Of a stretch of 6,979 bases of DNA, positions 5,728 through 6,979 are shown in pieces; the first letter of the stretch is position 1; each line of letters opens with the position of its first letter. Source of the stretch: Gammaproteobacteria bacterium (GTDB lineage Bacteria; Pseudomonadota; Gammaproteobacteria; GCA-001735895); assembly GCA_027293245.1 (NCBI GenBank), contig JAPUFZ010000109.1, positions 1-6,979 on the forward strand, in the 5' to 3' direction. A program made the position numbers and the translations under genes. Below the pieces are notes generated by a model. It had not been told where the DNA came from. It saw only the letters and a program-made list of their open reading frames with translations, and searched no databases.

Positions 5728-6979
5728 TTGAACATAATAATCCTGGGTGCCGGACAGGTCGGTTCCTCAGTTGCAACTGCACTTGCGCGGGAAGAGAGTA
5801 ACGAAATAACCGTTATCGATGTCAATCAGGGCATATTGTCCGATTTACAGGATCGCCTCGACCTGCGCACGATATGCGGTAACGGTTCTTATCCGAATAT
5901 ACTTGAGTCTGCCGGTGCTGATGATGCGGACATGTTAATCGCGTTGACTAATAGCGATGAAATCAACATGATAGCCTGTCAAATAGCCTCCACGCTGTTC
6001 CATACACCCACCAAGATTGCACGTATTCGTTCAGCTGAATATTTACGCAATCCCGGCCTGTTTGCGCCGGAGTCGATCCCAGTCGATTTTATGATTAGCC
6101 CTGAATCCCTCGTCACCGAGTATCTGCTTCACCTAATTGAACATCCGAGTGCACTACAGGTACTTGATTTTGCTGGGGGCAAAGTGCAGTTAGTGGCAGT
6201 CAAGGCTTACGATGACGGCCCCATGGTTGGCCACTCCCTGAAAACCATGAAACAGCATGTGCCGGGTGTCGATATGCGGGTTGCGGCGATTTATCGTGAA
6301 GGACAGTCAATACTGCCGTCAGCTGATTGTGTTATCGAGGCCGGTGATGAAGTATTTTTTCTCGCAGCACGAAAGCATATACCGACGGTAATGGCCGAGA
6401 TGAGAAAACTGGTTAAGCCCGTCAAACGCGTGATGCTGGCAGGTGGTGGTAATATCGGTGGCCAACTGGCCAAGCTTCTGGAGAAAGATTATCAGGTAAA
6501 AGTGCTGGAAGCCAACCCGGCCAGGGCCAGGCAGCTCGCCGGGATACTGGATTCTGCCATCGTTTTGCTCGGCGATGCTGCAGACCCCGATCTTTTGCTA
6601 GAAGAAAATATTGAATCTATGGATGTGTTCTGTGCGTTAACTAACGACGATGAAGCCAATATTTTGTCGTCTATGCTGGCCAAACGTATGGGTGCCGGGA
6701 AAGTAATGTCACTGATCAATCGATCAGCCTATGTCGATCTGGTGGAAAGCGGTCTGATTGATATTGCCATTTCCCCGCATCAGGTAACCATAGGCGCCCT
6801 GCTCGCCCATATCCGTCGAGGTGATGTGGTCGCAGTGCATGCGTTAAGAAGAGGTTCGGCCGAGGCAATCGAGGCAATTGCCCACGGGGACAAGGATTCT
6901 TCAAAGGTTATTGGGCGCTCAATCGAACAGATCAAGTTTCCCACCGGCACTACCATCTGCGCGATCGTGCGAGGTGAGC
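5728..6979 (+). CDS. trkA: Trk system potassium uptake regulatory protein TrkA (3' partial)
   Basis: TrkA is the peripheral cytoplasmic, NAD(H)-binding subunit that gates TrkH/TrkG potassium channels at the inner membrane. Translation from TTG 5728 gives 417 residues without a stop to the window edge; E. coli TrkA has 458, so about 40 C-terminal residues are missing. It is a tandem duplication. The first RCK_N has IIILGAGQVG at 3-12 with acidic D31 ending the second strand, followed by a first RCK_C (PMVGHSL to about 230). The second RCK_N has MLAGGGNIGG at 236-245 with E261 in VLEAN, then ALTNDDEANI and KRMGA; the second RCK_C is cut off after CAIVRGE. Both nucleotide-binding motifs are intact. 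An in-frame TAA (5725-5727) abuts the TTG, so no earlier start is possible, and the reading begins exactly where the E. coli protein (MKIIILGAGQVG) does. It lies 33 bases after ntrX on the same strand, probably in the same transcript. The trkH or trkG partner is not in the window. Confidence 0.97.
   Translation, partial: MNIIILGAGQVGSSVATALAREESNEITVIDVNQGILSDLQDRLDLRTICGNGSYPNILESAGADDADMLIALTNSDEINMIACQIASTLFHTPTKIARIRSAEYLRNPGLFAPESIPVDFMISPESLVTEYLLHLIEHPSALQVLDFAGGKVQLVAVKAYDDGPMVGHSLKTMKQHVPGVDMRVAAIYREGQSILPSADCVIEAGDEVFFLAARKHIPTVMAEMRKLVKPVKRVMLAGGGNIGGQLAKLLEKDYQVKVLEANPARARQLAGILDSAIVLLGDAADPDLLLEENIESMDVFCALTNDDEANILSSMLAKRMGAGKVMSLINRSAYVDLVESGLIDIAISPHQVTIGALLAHIRRGDVVAVHALRRGSAEAIEAIAHGDKDSSKVIGRSIEQIKFPTGTTICAIVRGE

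Overview
The window is a stretch of bacterial chromosome carrying six plus-strand genes in one compact run: fmt (3' end only) - rsmB - DUF4390 gene - ntrY-type sensor kinase - ntrX-type response regulator - trkA (5' nine tenths). Protein similarity (Fmt, RsmB and TrkA all read like the E. coli proteins) and gene order (a rearranged def-fmt-rsmB-trkA locus) point to a gammaproteobacterium that is not an enteric. In enterics and Pseudomonas trkA directly follows rsmB; here a three-gene DUF4390-NtrY-NtrX block lies between them. I cannot name the genus.

Layout. 1-293: C-terminal domain of methionyl-tRNA formyltransferase. 315-1634: 16S rRNA m5C967 methyltransferase. 1634-2248: a predicted exported DUF4390 protein whose start overlaps the rsmB stop by one base. 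2241-4424: a four-helix membrane histidine kinase with HAMP, PAS, HisKA and ATPase domains, overlapping the DUF4390 gene by 8 bases. 4429-5694: its cognate response regulator, 4 bases downstream. 5728-6979: TrkA, starting with TTG after a 33-base gap and running off the end. No gap exceeds 33 bases, and I see no terminator, promoter, RNA gene, mobile element or repeat array. The whole window looks like the interior of one operon, with the promoter upstream (probably near def, outside the window).

Function. The first two genes are translation housekeeping (initiator-tRNA formylation, ribosome modification). The middle three look like a signalling unit: an exported protein of unknown function, a sensor kinase with a large extracytoplasmic domain, and a DNA-binding regulator. 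TrkA is the NAD-binding gating subunit of Trk potassium uptake, so the signalling genes may be co-expressed with ion homeostasis.

Most notable point. The response regulator has an intact receiver domain and Fis-type DNA-binding helix-turn-helix, but its central AAA+ domain is shortened and degraded. The Walker A lysine, the GAFTGA sigma-54 contact loop, sensor I and sensor II residues are all lost or replaced. It is unlikely to be a conventional sigma-54 activator despite its family membership. The rest is a conserved, well-formed locus; I found no wholly new system.
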